Origin: Oscillospiraceae bacterium
GTDB taxonomy: Bacteria; Bacillota; Clostridia; Oscillospirales; CAG-382
Direction: 5' to 3'
DNA: 64,000 bases
Assembly: GCA_015064955.1 (NCBI GenBank)
Contig: SVRD01000003.1
Coordinates: 62,001-126,000, forward strand
Position 1 is the first letter of the stretch, and every line of letters begins with the position of its first letter. A model generated the notes under the pieces. The model ran no database searches, had not been told where the DNA came from, and saw only the letters and a program-made list of their open reading frames with translations. Positions 11,301 to 19,974 of this stretch are shown one piece after another. A program made the translations under genes and the position numbers.

Positions 11301-12090
11301 GGCAGATCGGTTTGGTTCTTCCGAGCTCCTTACGGGTTTCGATGTAATCGTCGTATGCTTTTTTAAGAAGCTCGTCCTCAAAGGTGACGTTGTCGATTAC
11401 GGTGAGGAAGGTGGTGTGACGGCAGTGATCCGACCAATAAGTATCGATCATACGGATCTCGGTAATGGTGGGATCGCGCTGTTCTTCCTTGAAATATGCC
11501 TGACAGAATGTGATATCGTCGATATCCATCGCAAGACCGTATTCCTTGATAAAGTCTGCGAGTCCCTCTCTGTCGAGATTGATGAAGCCCTCGAGAGTGC
11601 GGACTGTTGTGGGGATATCGTAATCGGTCGCAAGTGTTTCGGGCTTTGCAAGCTCTGCCTCACGCGATTCTACGGGGTTGATAACATACTTTTTGATTGC
11701 GGCAATATCGTTTTCGCTGAGATTGCCGTAGAGTGCATAGACTCTTGCGGTACGGATAACGGGACGGTCACCCTGAGAGATTATCTGAATACACTGAGCG
11801 GCAGAGTCTGCTCGCTGATCAAACTGTCCGGGGAGATATTCGACCGCAAAGACGACTGCGTCGTTGATAGAATCGATGCTGTCGCTGACGATATCGAGCT
11901 GAGGCTCGGAAAAAACCGTTTTCTTGGAATACTCAAAAAGCTCTTCCGAAATATTTTCGGCATCGTAGCGGTTGAACAGTCTTACATCGGTAAGGCTTTC
12001 GATACCGAGAAGTGTGCGTGCATCGGAAAGCAGTGACTTTGCTTCAAACGCAAGCTCTTTTTTCTTTTCGACAAATACTCTGTATACCAT
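8398..12090 (-). CDS. purL: Phosphoribosylformylglycinamidine synthase (single-chain, with C-terminal glutaminase domain)
   Basis: 1230 aa; [46 protein letters not shown], C-terminal class-I amidotransferase FPGTNCEYD / [13 protein letters not shown]. Confidence 0.96.
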   Translation of the reverse strand: [1230 protein letters not shown]

Positions 12091-13362
12091 TTATTTTACC
12101 TCCCACGCTTTCATAGCGCGCGCGCCGATATCGCGGCGGAAATAAGAATTTTCGAAAGAGATTTTTTCAACCAAAGCATAGGAATCCTTGATAGCTTCGG
12201 GAAGTGTTTTTGCAACAGCGGTTGCGCCGAGAACTCTGCCGCCCGAGGTAACGAGCTTGCCGTCCTTTAATGCGCCGCCCGCAACAAAAACGTTTTCGGA
12301 AATTTCAGCGGGAATATTAATTTCAAATCCCTTTGCGTAGCTTTCGGGATAACCCTTTGACGCCATAATGACACAGCAGGCGTGATTGTCACTGAATTTA
12401 ACCTCTATATCGCCGAGGCGTTCATCTGTTACTGCCTGCATTACTGTGAGAAGATCGGTTTCGAGAAGCGGAAGCACGACCTGAGTTTCGGGATCACCGA
12501 AGCGGCAGTTATATTCGATAACCTTGGGGCCGTTTTTGGTAAGCATAAGGCCGAAATAGAGACAGCCCTTGAAGCTTCTTCCCTCTTTGTTCATCGCATC
12601 GATTGTGGGAAGGAAAATCTTTTCCATACATTCAGCCGCAACCGATTCGGTATAGTAAGGATTGGGTGCAACGGTGCCCATACCGCCTGTATTGAGGCCG
12701 GTATCGTTTTCGCCGATACGCTTATGGTCCATTGACGAAATCATGGGAACGACAGTCTTTCCGTCGGTAAACGAAAGAACGGACACCTCGGGCCCTTCGA
12801 GGAATTCCTCGACAACGATTCTTTCGCCGCTCTTGCCGAACGCCTTGTCACACATCATCGATTTGACCGCGTCTATGGCTTCTTCGCGGGTGAACGCGAT
12901 AATTACACCCTTACCGAGTGCAAGTCCGTCCGCCTTGATTACGGTGGGAATAGGTGCGGTTTCGATATATGCAAGTGCGGCATCGACGTTGTCGAATACC
13001 TCGCATTCCGCGGTGGGAATGCCGTATTTCTTCATAAGATTCTTCGAGAAAACCTTACTGCCCTCGATTATCGCTGCATTCGCCTTCGGACCGAAGCAGG
13101 CGATACCCTTTGCCTCGAGTGCATCGACACAGCCGAGCACAAGAGGATCGTCGGGAGCAACGATCGCATAGTCGATCGAATTTTCCACTGCGAAATTGAC
13201 GATAGAATCAATATCCTTTGCGCCGATATTTACGCATTCGGCATCACGCGCGATACCGCCGTTTCCGGGGAGCGCGTAAATCTTTTCGACGTTTTTATTT
13301 TGTTTGATTTTTGTAATGATGGCGTGCTCTCTGCCGCCGCCGCCTACAACGAGAACTTTCAT
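12091..13362 (-). CDS. purD: Phosphoribosylamine--glycine ligase
   Basis: 423 aa; MKVLVVGGGGREHAI, ATP-grasp, GCLYFGLMLT..VIEYNCRFGDPETQVVLP. Confidence 0.97.
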   Translation of the reverse strand: MKVLVVGGGGREHAIITKIKQNKNVEKIYALPGNGGIARDAECVNIGAKDIDSIVNFAVENSIDYAIVAPDDPLVLGCVDALEAKGIACFGPKANAAIIEGSKVFSKNLMKKYGIPTAECEVFDNVDAALAYIETAPIPTVIKADGLALGKGVIIAFTREEAIDAVKSMMCDKAFGKSGERIVVEEFLEGPEVSVLSFTDGKTVVPMISSMDHKRIGENDTGLNTGGMGTVAPNPYYTESVAAECMEKIFLPTIDAMNKEGRSFKGCLYFGLMLTKNGPKVIEYNCRFGDPETQVVLPLLETDLLTVMQAVTDERLGDIEVKFSDNHACCVIMASKGYPESYAKGFEINIPAEISENVFVAGGALKDGKLVTSGGRVLGATAVAKTLPEAIKDSYALVEKISFENSYFRRDIGARAMKAWEVK

Positions 13363-13375
13363 TTTTCCTCCGATA

Positions 13376-14560
13376 TTAATGGTGGAAGAGGCGCATGCCG
13401 GTGAACACCATTGTCATATTGTATTTATCACAGCAATCGATAACAGCATCGTCACGGATACTTCCGCCCGGCTCTGCGATATACTTAACGCCGCTCTTTT
13501 TCGCACGCTCGATATTATCAGAGAACGGGAAGAAAGCATCACTGCCGAGAGAAACTCCGTCGATGGAATCGAGGTAATCACGCATTTCCTTTTCGGTGAG
13601 AGGCTCGGGCTGTTCGGTAAAGAATTTCTGCCAGATACCGTCTGCACAAACATCTTCTTCGTTTTTGTTGATATATCCGTCGATAACGTTATCGCGGTCT
13701 GCTCTGCCGAGATCGGAACGGAAAGGAAGGTTCAATACCTTTTCGTGCTGACGGAGGAACCAGGTATCCGCCTTTGTGCCTGCGAGACGGGTGCAGTGGA
13801 TTCTCGACTGTTGTCCTGCGCCGACACCGATAGCCTGACCGTCTACTGCGTAGCAGACAGAGTTAGACTGGGTATATTTAAGTGTGATAAGCGCTATGAT
13901 AAGATCGCGGACAGCACATTCGGGGAGTTCCTTATTTGCTGTTACAGCGTTGGAAAGAAGCTCTTTGTTGATTTCAAAGTTGTTTCTTCCCTGCTCGAAG
14001 GTTATGCCGTATACCTGCTTATGCTCGGTTTCCGCGGGAACATAGGAGGGATCGATCTTTACGATATTGTAGCTGCCCTTGCGCTTGGATTTGAGAATTT
14101 CGAGTGCTTCGGGCTCATAACCGGGAGCGATAATACCGTCGGAAACCTCACGCGCGATCATTTTTGCGGTAGTAACGTCGCAAATATCGGAAAGCGCAAC
14201 CCAGTCGCCGAAGGAACACATTCTGTCGGTACCTCTTGCTCTTGCATAGGCGCAAGCGAGAGGAGATTCATCGAGACCCTCGATATCGTCGACAAAGCAA
14301 GCCTTTTTAAGCTTATCGGAAAGGGGCACACCGACAGCCGCAGAGGTGGGGCTGACGTGCTTGAAGGAGGTTACAGCGGGGAGTCCCAATGCTTCTTTTA
14401 ATTCCTTTACAAGCTGCCAGGAATTGAATGCGTCGAGGAAATTGATAAAACCGGGTCTGCCGTTGAGTATCTCGATAGGAAGATCGCTTCCGTCGTGCAT
14501 AAAGATCTTCGCGGGCTTCTGATTGGGGTTACAGCCGTATTTAAGTTCAAATTCTTTCAT
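13376..14560 (-). CDS. purH: Stand-alone AICAR transformylase domain protein (PurH C-terminal-domain type)
   Basis: 394 aa; KYGCNPNQKPAKIF, SFKHVSPTSAAVG, TQSNSVCYAVDGQAIGVGAGQQSRIHCTRLAG; lacks the N-terminal IMP cyclohydrolase (MGS-like) domain of bifunctional PurH. Confidence 0.92.
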   Translation of the reverse strand: MKEFELKYGCNPNQKPAKIFMHDGSDLPIEILNGRPGFINFLDAFNSWQLVKELKEALGLPAVTSFKHVSPTSAAVGVPLSDKLKKACFVDDIEGLDESPLACAYARARGTDRMCSFGDWVALSDICDVTTAKMIAREVSDGIIAPGYEPEALEILKSKRKGSYNIVKIDPSYVPAETEHKQVYGITFEQGRNNFEINKELLSNAVTANKELPECAVRDLIIALITLKYTQSNSVCYAVDGQAIGVGAGQQSRIHCTRLAGTKADTWFLRQHEKVLNLPFRSDLGRADRDNVIDGYINKNEEDVCADGIWQKFFTEQPEPLTEKEMRDYLDSIDGVSLGSDAFFPFSDNIERAKKSGVKYIAEPGGSIRDDAVIDCCDKYNMTMVFTGMRLFHH

Positions 14561-14572
14561 TTTCGTATCTCC

Positions 14573-15289
14573 TCAAGCATTTTTATTAACTATTCTTGTT
14601 TCGCTTTCGCCTGTTGCGAGATCGATATATCTTACGAAAAGCGAAACCTTATTTTCTTCATTAAGATTGGTCCAGATGAGATCGGTCATAGCGTCGATAT
14701 CAAGATCGGGAAGCTCGAGAGTTTTGGGTTCGCCTTCGAAGGAAGGAAGCGGATCACCCTCGCCGTTATAGGTATGGATAAACTTTGCTCTGCCTGCGAT
14801 GGGGTTCGAATATGCATAGGTGAATCTTTCGCAGGAGCTGTCGTCGCCTTCGGCGCTCTTGAGAATCGACATAGCGTAATTCATATCGCCGTTTTCGCGG
14901 CGAATGATACCCGAAATACGAGGAGTGAAGTTGGGCTTATCGTCCTCGAATTCTCTTGTTCTCAATGCCTGCTCAAAGGTCATCTGCTTATCCATAAGCT
15001 CATAGATAGTATCGGTCTGGTCGCCGTTTGTTACGATAGTCTTATTACCGAGAACACGGACGGGATAGTAGATGATAAGATGAGGATCGACCATTTTCGA
15101 CTCGTCAAATGCTTTGGTACGCATAGCGTCGCCCTCGGCAACGAAAACGCGGTTGCGGCTGTTTACACTTCTGCCCATAATGAAATATGCGGTTACAGCC
15201 TTTTTTGCATCGGCAGATTTACCGATGATAATTCCTCTGCCGTGATATTTAAGGGAGTTGAGCTCGTTTGCAATAGTAGATACCTTCAT
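14573..15289 (-). CDS. purO: IMP cyclohydrolase, PurO-like
   Basis: 238 aa; YHGRGIIIGKSADAKKAVTAYFIMGRSVNSRNRVF...; resembles the archaeal-type PurO/IMP cyclohydrolase family and sits beside the stand-alone AICARFT. Confidence 0.82.
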   Translation of the reverse strand: MKVSTIANELNSLKYHGRGIIIGKSADAKKAVTAYFIMGRSVNSRNRVFVAEGDAMRTKAFDESKMVDPHLIIYYPVRVLGNKTIVTNGDQTDTIYELMDKQMTFEQALRTREFEDDKPNFTPRISGIIRRENGDMNYAMSILKSAEGDDSSCERFTYAYSNPIAGRAKFIHTYNGEGDPLPSFEGEPKTLELPDLDIDAMTDLIWTNLNEENKVSLFVRYIDLATGESETRIVNKNA

Positions 15290-15291
15290 AC

Positions 15292-15933
15292 TTATTCTCC
15301 TTTGATTATTACCTTGTTATTTTCGACGGTTATCTTGCCGTCACAGAAGAGACGCACAGCTTCGGGGAGTATTTTCCATTCAGCCTGCTCCATAATACGC
15401 TTCTGAAGTGTTTCGGGGGTGTCGTCCTGCATAACCTCGACCGCCTTTTGAAGCACGATCGGGCCTGCGTCGCACTCGGGGGTAACGATATGCACTGTTG
15501 CGCCCGAGACCTTAACGCCTTTTTCGAGTGCCGCCTCGTGCACGTACAAGCCGTAATAGCCCTTGCCGCAGAACGACGGGATAAGCGCGGGGTGAACGTT
15601 TAAGATTCTGTTCGGGAAAGCGTTGTAAACCTGCTCGTCGATTATTGTGAGAAATCCGGCAAGCACCACAAGATCGATATCTGCTTTTTGCATCGTATCG
15701 ACAAGCGCCTTTGAATAATCCTCGATGCTCGCATATTCCTTGCGTGCAAGAACGACCGATTCGATTTGATTATTTTCCGCTCTCTCGAGAGCGTAAACGC
15801 CCGGCTTTGAAGCGATGACCAAGGATATTTTGCCGTTACCGAGTCCGCCTGATTTTTCGGAATCGATAAGTGCTTGCAGATTTGTGCCGCCGCCCGAAAC
15901 GAGAACGGCTATCTTTACAGGTGAATTTGACAT
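15292..15933 (-). CDS. purN: Phosphoribosylglycinamide formyltransferase
   Basis: 213 aa; VLVSGGGTNLQALIDSE, NVHPALIPSF, GATVHIVTPECDAGPIVLQ. Confidence 0.96.
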   Translation of the reverse strand: MSNSPVKIAVLVSGGGTNLQALIDSEKSGGLGNGKISLVIASKPGVYALERAENNQIESVVLARKEYASIEDYSKALVDTMQKADIDLVVLAGFLTIIDEQVYNAFPNRILNVHPALIPSFCGKGYYGLYVHEAALEKGVKVSGATVHIVTPECDAGPIVLQKAVEVMQDDTPETLQKRIMEQAEWKILPEAVRLFCDGKITVENNKVIIKGE

Positions 15934-16002
15934 ACTGCTTCCCTTTCATAAAACAACAATAGGCATAGGCGGAAAATCCGCCTATGTCATTGTAAAAGTC
16001 TA

Positions 16003-17052
16003 TCAGCAAATAGTTATTTTGTTTTCGGATTCAACGATATCGCCGATAACGTAAGCATCGATACCGTTATCCTTGAGAACGCTTATCGCCTTTTCAACGT
16101 CGCTTGAAGGAACGACAATGCTCATACCAACGCCCATATTGAAGGTATTGAACATATCGCGCTCGCTGATATTGCCGGTCTTTGCGATAAGATCAAATAT
16201 CGGAAGAACCTTTACGGCACTTCTTTCGATTCTTGCACCCAAGCCGTCGGGAATGCTTCGCGGAATGTTTTCATAGAAGCCGCCGCCGGTGATATGGGAA
16301 ATACCCTTTACGTCGACCTCGTCAAGCAGTGCGAGAACCGGCTTGACGTAGATCTTGGTGGGAACGAGAAGAGTTTCGGCGATAGTCTTGCCGCCGAGCA
16401 TTTCGTTGGGCTTGTAAAGCTCGGGGTTGTTATTATCAATATCAAAAACCTTACGGCAGAGCGAGAAGCCGTTGGAATGGATACCGGTAGAAGGAAGCGC
16501 GATAACGACGTCGCCTGCCTTCATACGTTTATTGTCGATGATCTTCTTTTTATCGACAACACCGACGGTAAAGCCGGCGAGGTCGTATTCATCGTGAGGC
16601 ATCATACCGGGATGCTCTGCGGTTTCACCGCCGATAAGAGCCGCACCTGACTGAACACAGCCCTCTGCAACACCTGCAACGAGCTCTGCGATCTTTTCGG
16701 GGTAGTTCTTACCGCACGCGATATAATCGAGGAAGAAGAGCGGCTTTGCGCCGACACATACAACGTCGTTTACACACATAGCGACACAGTCGATACCGAT
16801 AGTATCGTGCTTGTCCATAAGAATAGCGAGCTTGAGCTTTGTGCCGACGCCGTCGGTACCCGATACGAGAACGGGCTCTTCCATTCCTGCGATATTGAGC
16901 CCGAAGCAACCGCCGAAGCCGCCGACGTCGTCGAGACAGCCTTCGTTACGGGTGCGGGCGATATGGGTTTTCATAAGTTCGACAGCCTTGTAGCCAGCTG
17001 TTATATCAACACCTGCAGCTGCGTAGCTTTCGGATCTGGATTCGTTGTGCAT
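16003..17052 (-). CDS. purM: Phosphoribosylformylglycinamidine cyclo-ligase
   Basis: [58 protein letters not shown]; likely start at MHNESRSES inside the 17097 ORF. Confidence 0.96.
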   Translation of the reverse strand: MHNESRSESYAAAGVDITAGYKAVELMKTHIARTRNEGCLDDVGGFGGCFGLNIAGMEEPVLVSGTDGVGTKLKLAILMDKHDTIGIDCVAMCVNDVVCVGAKPLFFLDYIACGKNYPEKIAELVAGVAEGCVQSGAALIGGETAEHPGMMPHDEYDLAGFTVGVVDKKKIIDNKRMKAGDVVIALPSTGIHSNGFSLCRKVFDIDNNNPELYKPNEMLGGKTIAETLLVPTKIYVKPVLALLDEVDVKGISHITGGGFYENIPRSIPDGLGARIERSAVKVLPIFDLIAKTGNISERDMFNTFNMGVGMSIVVPSSDVEKAISVLKDNGIDAYVIGDIVESENKITIC

Positions 17053-17057
17053 GGTAA

Positions 17058-18482
17058 TCATTCCTTTCCGCTCCAGCAATAAGTGCAGAGCTTGCATCTG
17101 TCGATGCCGATTGCCTTTATTATTCCTTCGAGTGATTGGAATTCAAGCGATGCAAATCCCAATTTATCGCAAATTGCTTTTCTGAATTTCTTTCCGCGCT
17201 CTGTCGAGGAATCGCTGTATTCTTCGATATGATCGAAGCCCTCTTCCCCTTCAAGCTCCATTATGATACGTCTGCCGAGAAGCTCCATATCGTCGCGGTT
17301 GCGCGAAAAGTTAAGATACTTACAGCCGTACATTATGGGCGGGCAGGCAGAGCGCATATGGACTGCCTTTGCGCCGTTTTCATAAAGAAAGTCTACCGTT
17401 TCCTTGAGCTGTGTACCTCTGACTATAGAGTCGTCCACAAAGAGCAAATTCTTACCGACGATAAGCTCGTGAATGGGGATCTGCTTCATTTTTGCAACCT
17501 TGCAGCGTTCAGCTTGACGCGGAGTCATAAAGCTGCGCGGCCAAGTGGGAGTATACTTGATAAACGGGCGCGCAAAGGGTATTCCGCTTTTATTGGCGTA
17601 GCCCATAGCGTGAGGTGTGCCCGAGTCGGGAATGCCGCCGATATAGTCGATATCGTCGTAAAGTCCGGTCGCCATATCGGATTCCGCCATTATTTCACCG
17701 TTGCGGTAACGCATCACCTCAACGTTGACACCCTCATAATTCGAGGTAGAGTAACCGTAGTACGACCAGAGAAACGCGCAGACGTGCATTTCGGTTCCCG
17801 GAGCAGCGAGTTGAGTGATGCCGTCGCTTGTAAGTTCTACGATTTCGCCGGGGCCAAGTACCATTTCATCGACATAGCCGAGTTTTTTATATGCAAATGA
17901 TTCAAAAGCAACACTGTAACCATCTTCGGACTTGCCAACGAGGACAGGAGTTCTGCCAACCTTATCACGTGCGGCGATTATAGCGCCGTTATCACGCAGG
18001 ATAATGATTGTTGCGGAGCCTTGGATAGAATCCTGAGCATAGCGGATACCCTCAACCAAATCCTTTTTGCGATTTATCAACGCGGCGATAAGCTCGGTCG
18101 TATTGACAGCACCGCCCGTCATTGCGTCGAAATGATCACAGCCTTCCTCGAGGCAAAGATCGACAAGCTCCTCGGCATTATTGATCGCGCCGACATAGCA
18201 CAAGGCATAGGTGCCGTGGTGCGAGCGAATGAGAAGCGGTTGAGGATCGCTGTCGCAGATACAGCCGATAGCCGAGGTGCCCTGCATATCCTCTAAAATA
18301 TGATCGAACTTTGTTCTGAAGGGTGAGTTTTCAATATTGTGAATGACGCGCTGAAGACCGATTTCTTCGCTGAATGCCGCCATACCGCCGCGGCGTGTGC
18401 CGAGGTGGGAGTGATAGTCTGTTCCGAAAAATACATCGGCTAAAACATCGTGCTTGGAGACAGCACCAAAAAATCCGCCCAT
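17058..18482 (-). CDS. purF: Amidophosphoribosyltransferase-like protein (PurF family, no N-terminal Cys)
   Basis: 474 aa; [13 protein letters not shown]..., [14 protein letters not shown], PRTase motif [19 protein letters not shown]-terminal [10 protein letters not shown]; in pur operon. Confidence 0.88.
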   Translation of the reverse strand: MGGFFGAVSKHDVLADVFFGTDYHSHLGTRRGGMAAFSEEIGLQRVIHNIENSPFRTKFDHILEDMQGTSAIGCICDSDPQPLLIRSHHGTYALCYVGAINNAEELVDLCLEEGCDHFDAMTGGAVNTTELIAALINRKKDLVEGIRYAQDSIQGSATIIILRDNGAIIAARDKVGRTPVLVGKSEDGYSVAFESFAYKKLGYVDEMVLGPGEIVELTSDGITQLAAPGTEMHVCAFLWSYYGYSTSNYEGVNVEVMRYRNGEIMAESDMATGLYDDIDYIGGIPDSGTPHAMGYANKSGIPFARPFIKYTPTWPRSFMTPRQAERCKVAKMKQIPIHELIVGKNLLFVDDSIVRGTQLKETVDFLYENGAKAVHMRSACPPIMYGCKYLNFSRNRDDMELLGRRIIMELEGEEGFDHIEEYSDSSTERGKKFRKAICDKLGFASLEFQSLEGIIKAIGIDRCKLCTYCWSGKE

Positions 18483-18517
18483 ATGGGTTACCTTGCTTTC
18501 TTTGAATTATCTGTTGT

Positions 18518-19198
18518 TTATGCGAAGAAAAGCTCGGACAGAGTCATCGGATCGATATATTCGCCGTCTTTATATACACGCATATTGCCCGACGCGATTT
18601 CGTCGATAAGCATTACAGAGCCGTCCGCGTCATAACCGAATTCAAACTTGATATCGTAAAGAACGAGTCCCTTTTCCTTGAGATCGTCTGCTACGATCTG
18701 GGTGATCTTCTGAGTCATCGCCTTGATATCGTCATACTGCGATGCGGTCATAACGCCGAGATCAACGAGTCCGTCCTTTGTAACGAGCGGATCGCCCTTT
18801 TCGTCGTTCTTGAAGGTGGTTTCAACATATGCGGGAAGGTCTGCGCCGAGTTCGCAATAATCGCTGTAACGACGGTAGAACGAACCGACAGCCTTATGGC
18901 GACAGATTACCTCGAGACCCTTGCCGAATACCTTTGCGGGAAGAACCTCCATAGTGGTGTTTTCAAGGTCTGCGCTCACGTAGTGAGTTTTGATTCCTGC
19001 GGCATTGACCTTTTCAAAGAAATAAACAGACATACGAAGGTTGACGTCACCAACGCCGTCGATAGTAAGTCCGACAGAGTTTTCTCCCGGGTCGAACACA
19101 CCGTCCTTACCGGTGCAGTCATCCTTGAATTTGAGAAGGTAGTTGCCGTTGTCAAGTGCGAAAACGTCTTTGGTTTTTCCGGTGTAAACGAGTTTCAT
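18518..19198 (-). CDS. purC: Phosphoribosylaminoimidazole-succinocarboxamide synthase
   Basis: 226 aa; [34 protein letters not shown]. Confidence 0.93.
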   Translation of the reverse strand: MKLVYTGKTKDVFALDNGNYLLKFKDDCTGKDGVFDPGENSVGLTIDGVGDVNLRMSVYFFEKVNAAGIKTHYVSADLENTTMEVLPAKVFGKGLEVICRHKAVGSFYRRYSDYCELGADLPAYVETTFKNDEKGDPLVTKDGLVDLGVMTASQYDDIKAMTQKITQIVADDLKEKGLVLYDIKFEFGYDADGSVMLIDEIASGNMRVYKDGEYIDPMTLSELFFA

Positions 19199-19238
19199 TT
19201 TAATTTTCTCCTAAATGTTTATATCTTTGTTTTTTAAT

Positions 19239-19727
19239 TTAAAGCCTTGTGAGGATTTCCGCATCCTTGGCGAGTACCGCTTCGGCATCGCGGATGCGCT
19301 TTGCATCGAGTTTCACGGCGATCTCGGAATCTTCGACAGCCAAGATCTGAGCGGCGAGAAGAGCTGCGTTTGCACCACCGTTCACCGCTACGGTTGCAAC
19401 GGGGATCCCGGTGGGCATCTGAACGGTTGCAAGGAGTGCGTCCATACCATCAAACACAGGGCCCTTGCAGGGGATACCGATAACAGGAAGAGTTGTATTT
19501 GCGGCAACAGCGCCCGCCAAATGAGCAGCCATTCCGGCAGCCGCGATGATTACGCCGAATCCGTTTTTGCGGGCATTGACCGAAAAGTCACGCGCTTGTT
19601 CGGGTGTGCGGTGGGCGGAATAAACGTGAACCTCGAACGGTATGCCGAGAGATTCCAACATATCGGTAGCTTTTTTTATAATCGGCAGATCGCTGTCACT
19701 GCCCATTACGATTCCAACTTTTTTCAT
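19239..19727 (-). CDS. purE: 5-(carboxyamino)imidazole ribonucleotide mutase
   Basis: MKKVGIVMGSDSDLPIIKKATDMLESLGIPFEVHVYSAHRTPEQ; ORF track start at 19850 would run into the riboswitch leader, so the internal MKKVG start is preferred. Confidence 0.95.
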   Translation of the reverse strand: MKKVGIVMGSDSDLPIIKKATDMLESLGIPFEVHVYSAHRTPEQARDFSVNARKNGFGVIIAAAGMAAHLAGAVAANTTLPVIGIPCKGPVFDGMDALLATVQMPTGIPVATVAVNGGANAALLAAQILAVEDSEIAVKLDAKRIRDAEAVLAKDAEILTRL

Positions 19728-19754
19728 TAAAAACTCCTTACAAAAAACAAAAAA

Positions 19755-19784
19755 GGGCGCACTTACTAAAGAGCAAATGCGCCC
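19755..19784 (-). terminator. Intrinsic terminator of ZTP riboswitch expression platform
   Basis: Minus strand GGGCGCA-TTTGCTCTTTAGTAAG-TGCGCCC-TTTTTTGTTTTTTG; 5' arm overlaps the conserved GGGC of the aptamer. Confidence 0.9.
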
Positions 19785-19873
19785 AGACGGTCGGCAAAAT
19801 TCCCTTTTATCGAAAGGGAGAGTTCTTTGTTCCCCTGTGGTGATCCACATTATTCCGTCAGTCGCAAAGAACC
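19781..19873 (-). ncRNA. ZTP riboswitch (pfl motif) aptamer
   Basis: Minus strand GGTTCTTTG-CGACTGACGGAATAATGTGGATCACCACAGGGGAA-CAAAGAACT...GCCGACCGTCTGGGC. P1 GGTTCTTTG/CAAAGAACT; GUGG-loop-CCAC + GGGGA; pseudoknot GACGG/CCGTC; terminal CCG-YCTGGGC as in pfl/ZTP aptamers. Confidence 0.9.
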
Positions 19874-19891
19874 TTTGAAATTTACCTTGTA

Positions 19892-19920
19892 ATTATAGCA
19901 TAATGCCATTTTCGTGTCAA
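19892..19920 (-). promoter_or_regulatory. Sigma-A promoter of purE...fhs operon
   Basis: Minus strand TTGACA-17 nt-TATAAT: perfect consensus (-35 19915-19920, -10 19892-19897). Confidence 0.92.
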
Positions 19921-19974
19921 GTCACATAGGCACAAAATTATACTGTTTTTATACGTTTATGACAGCAAAATGTA

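Noticed and set aside
10678-12036. 452-aa plus-strand ORF opposite purL
   Set aside because: Antisense shadow of purL with no motif or RBS support.
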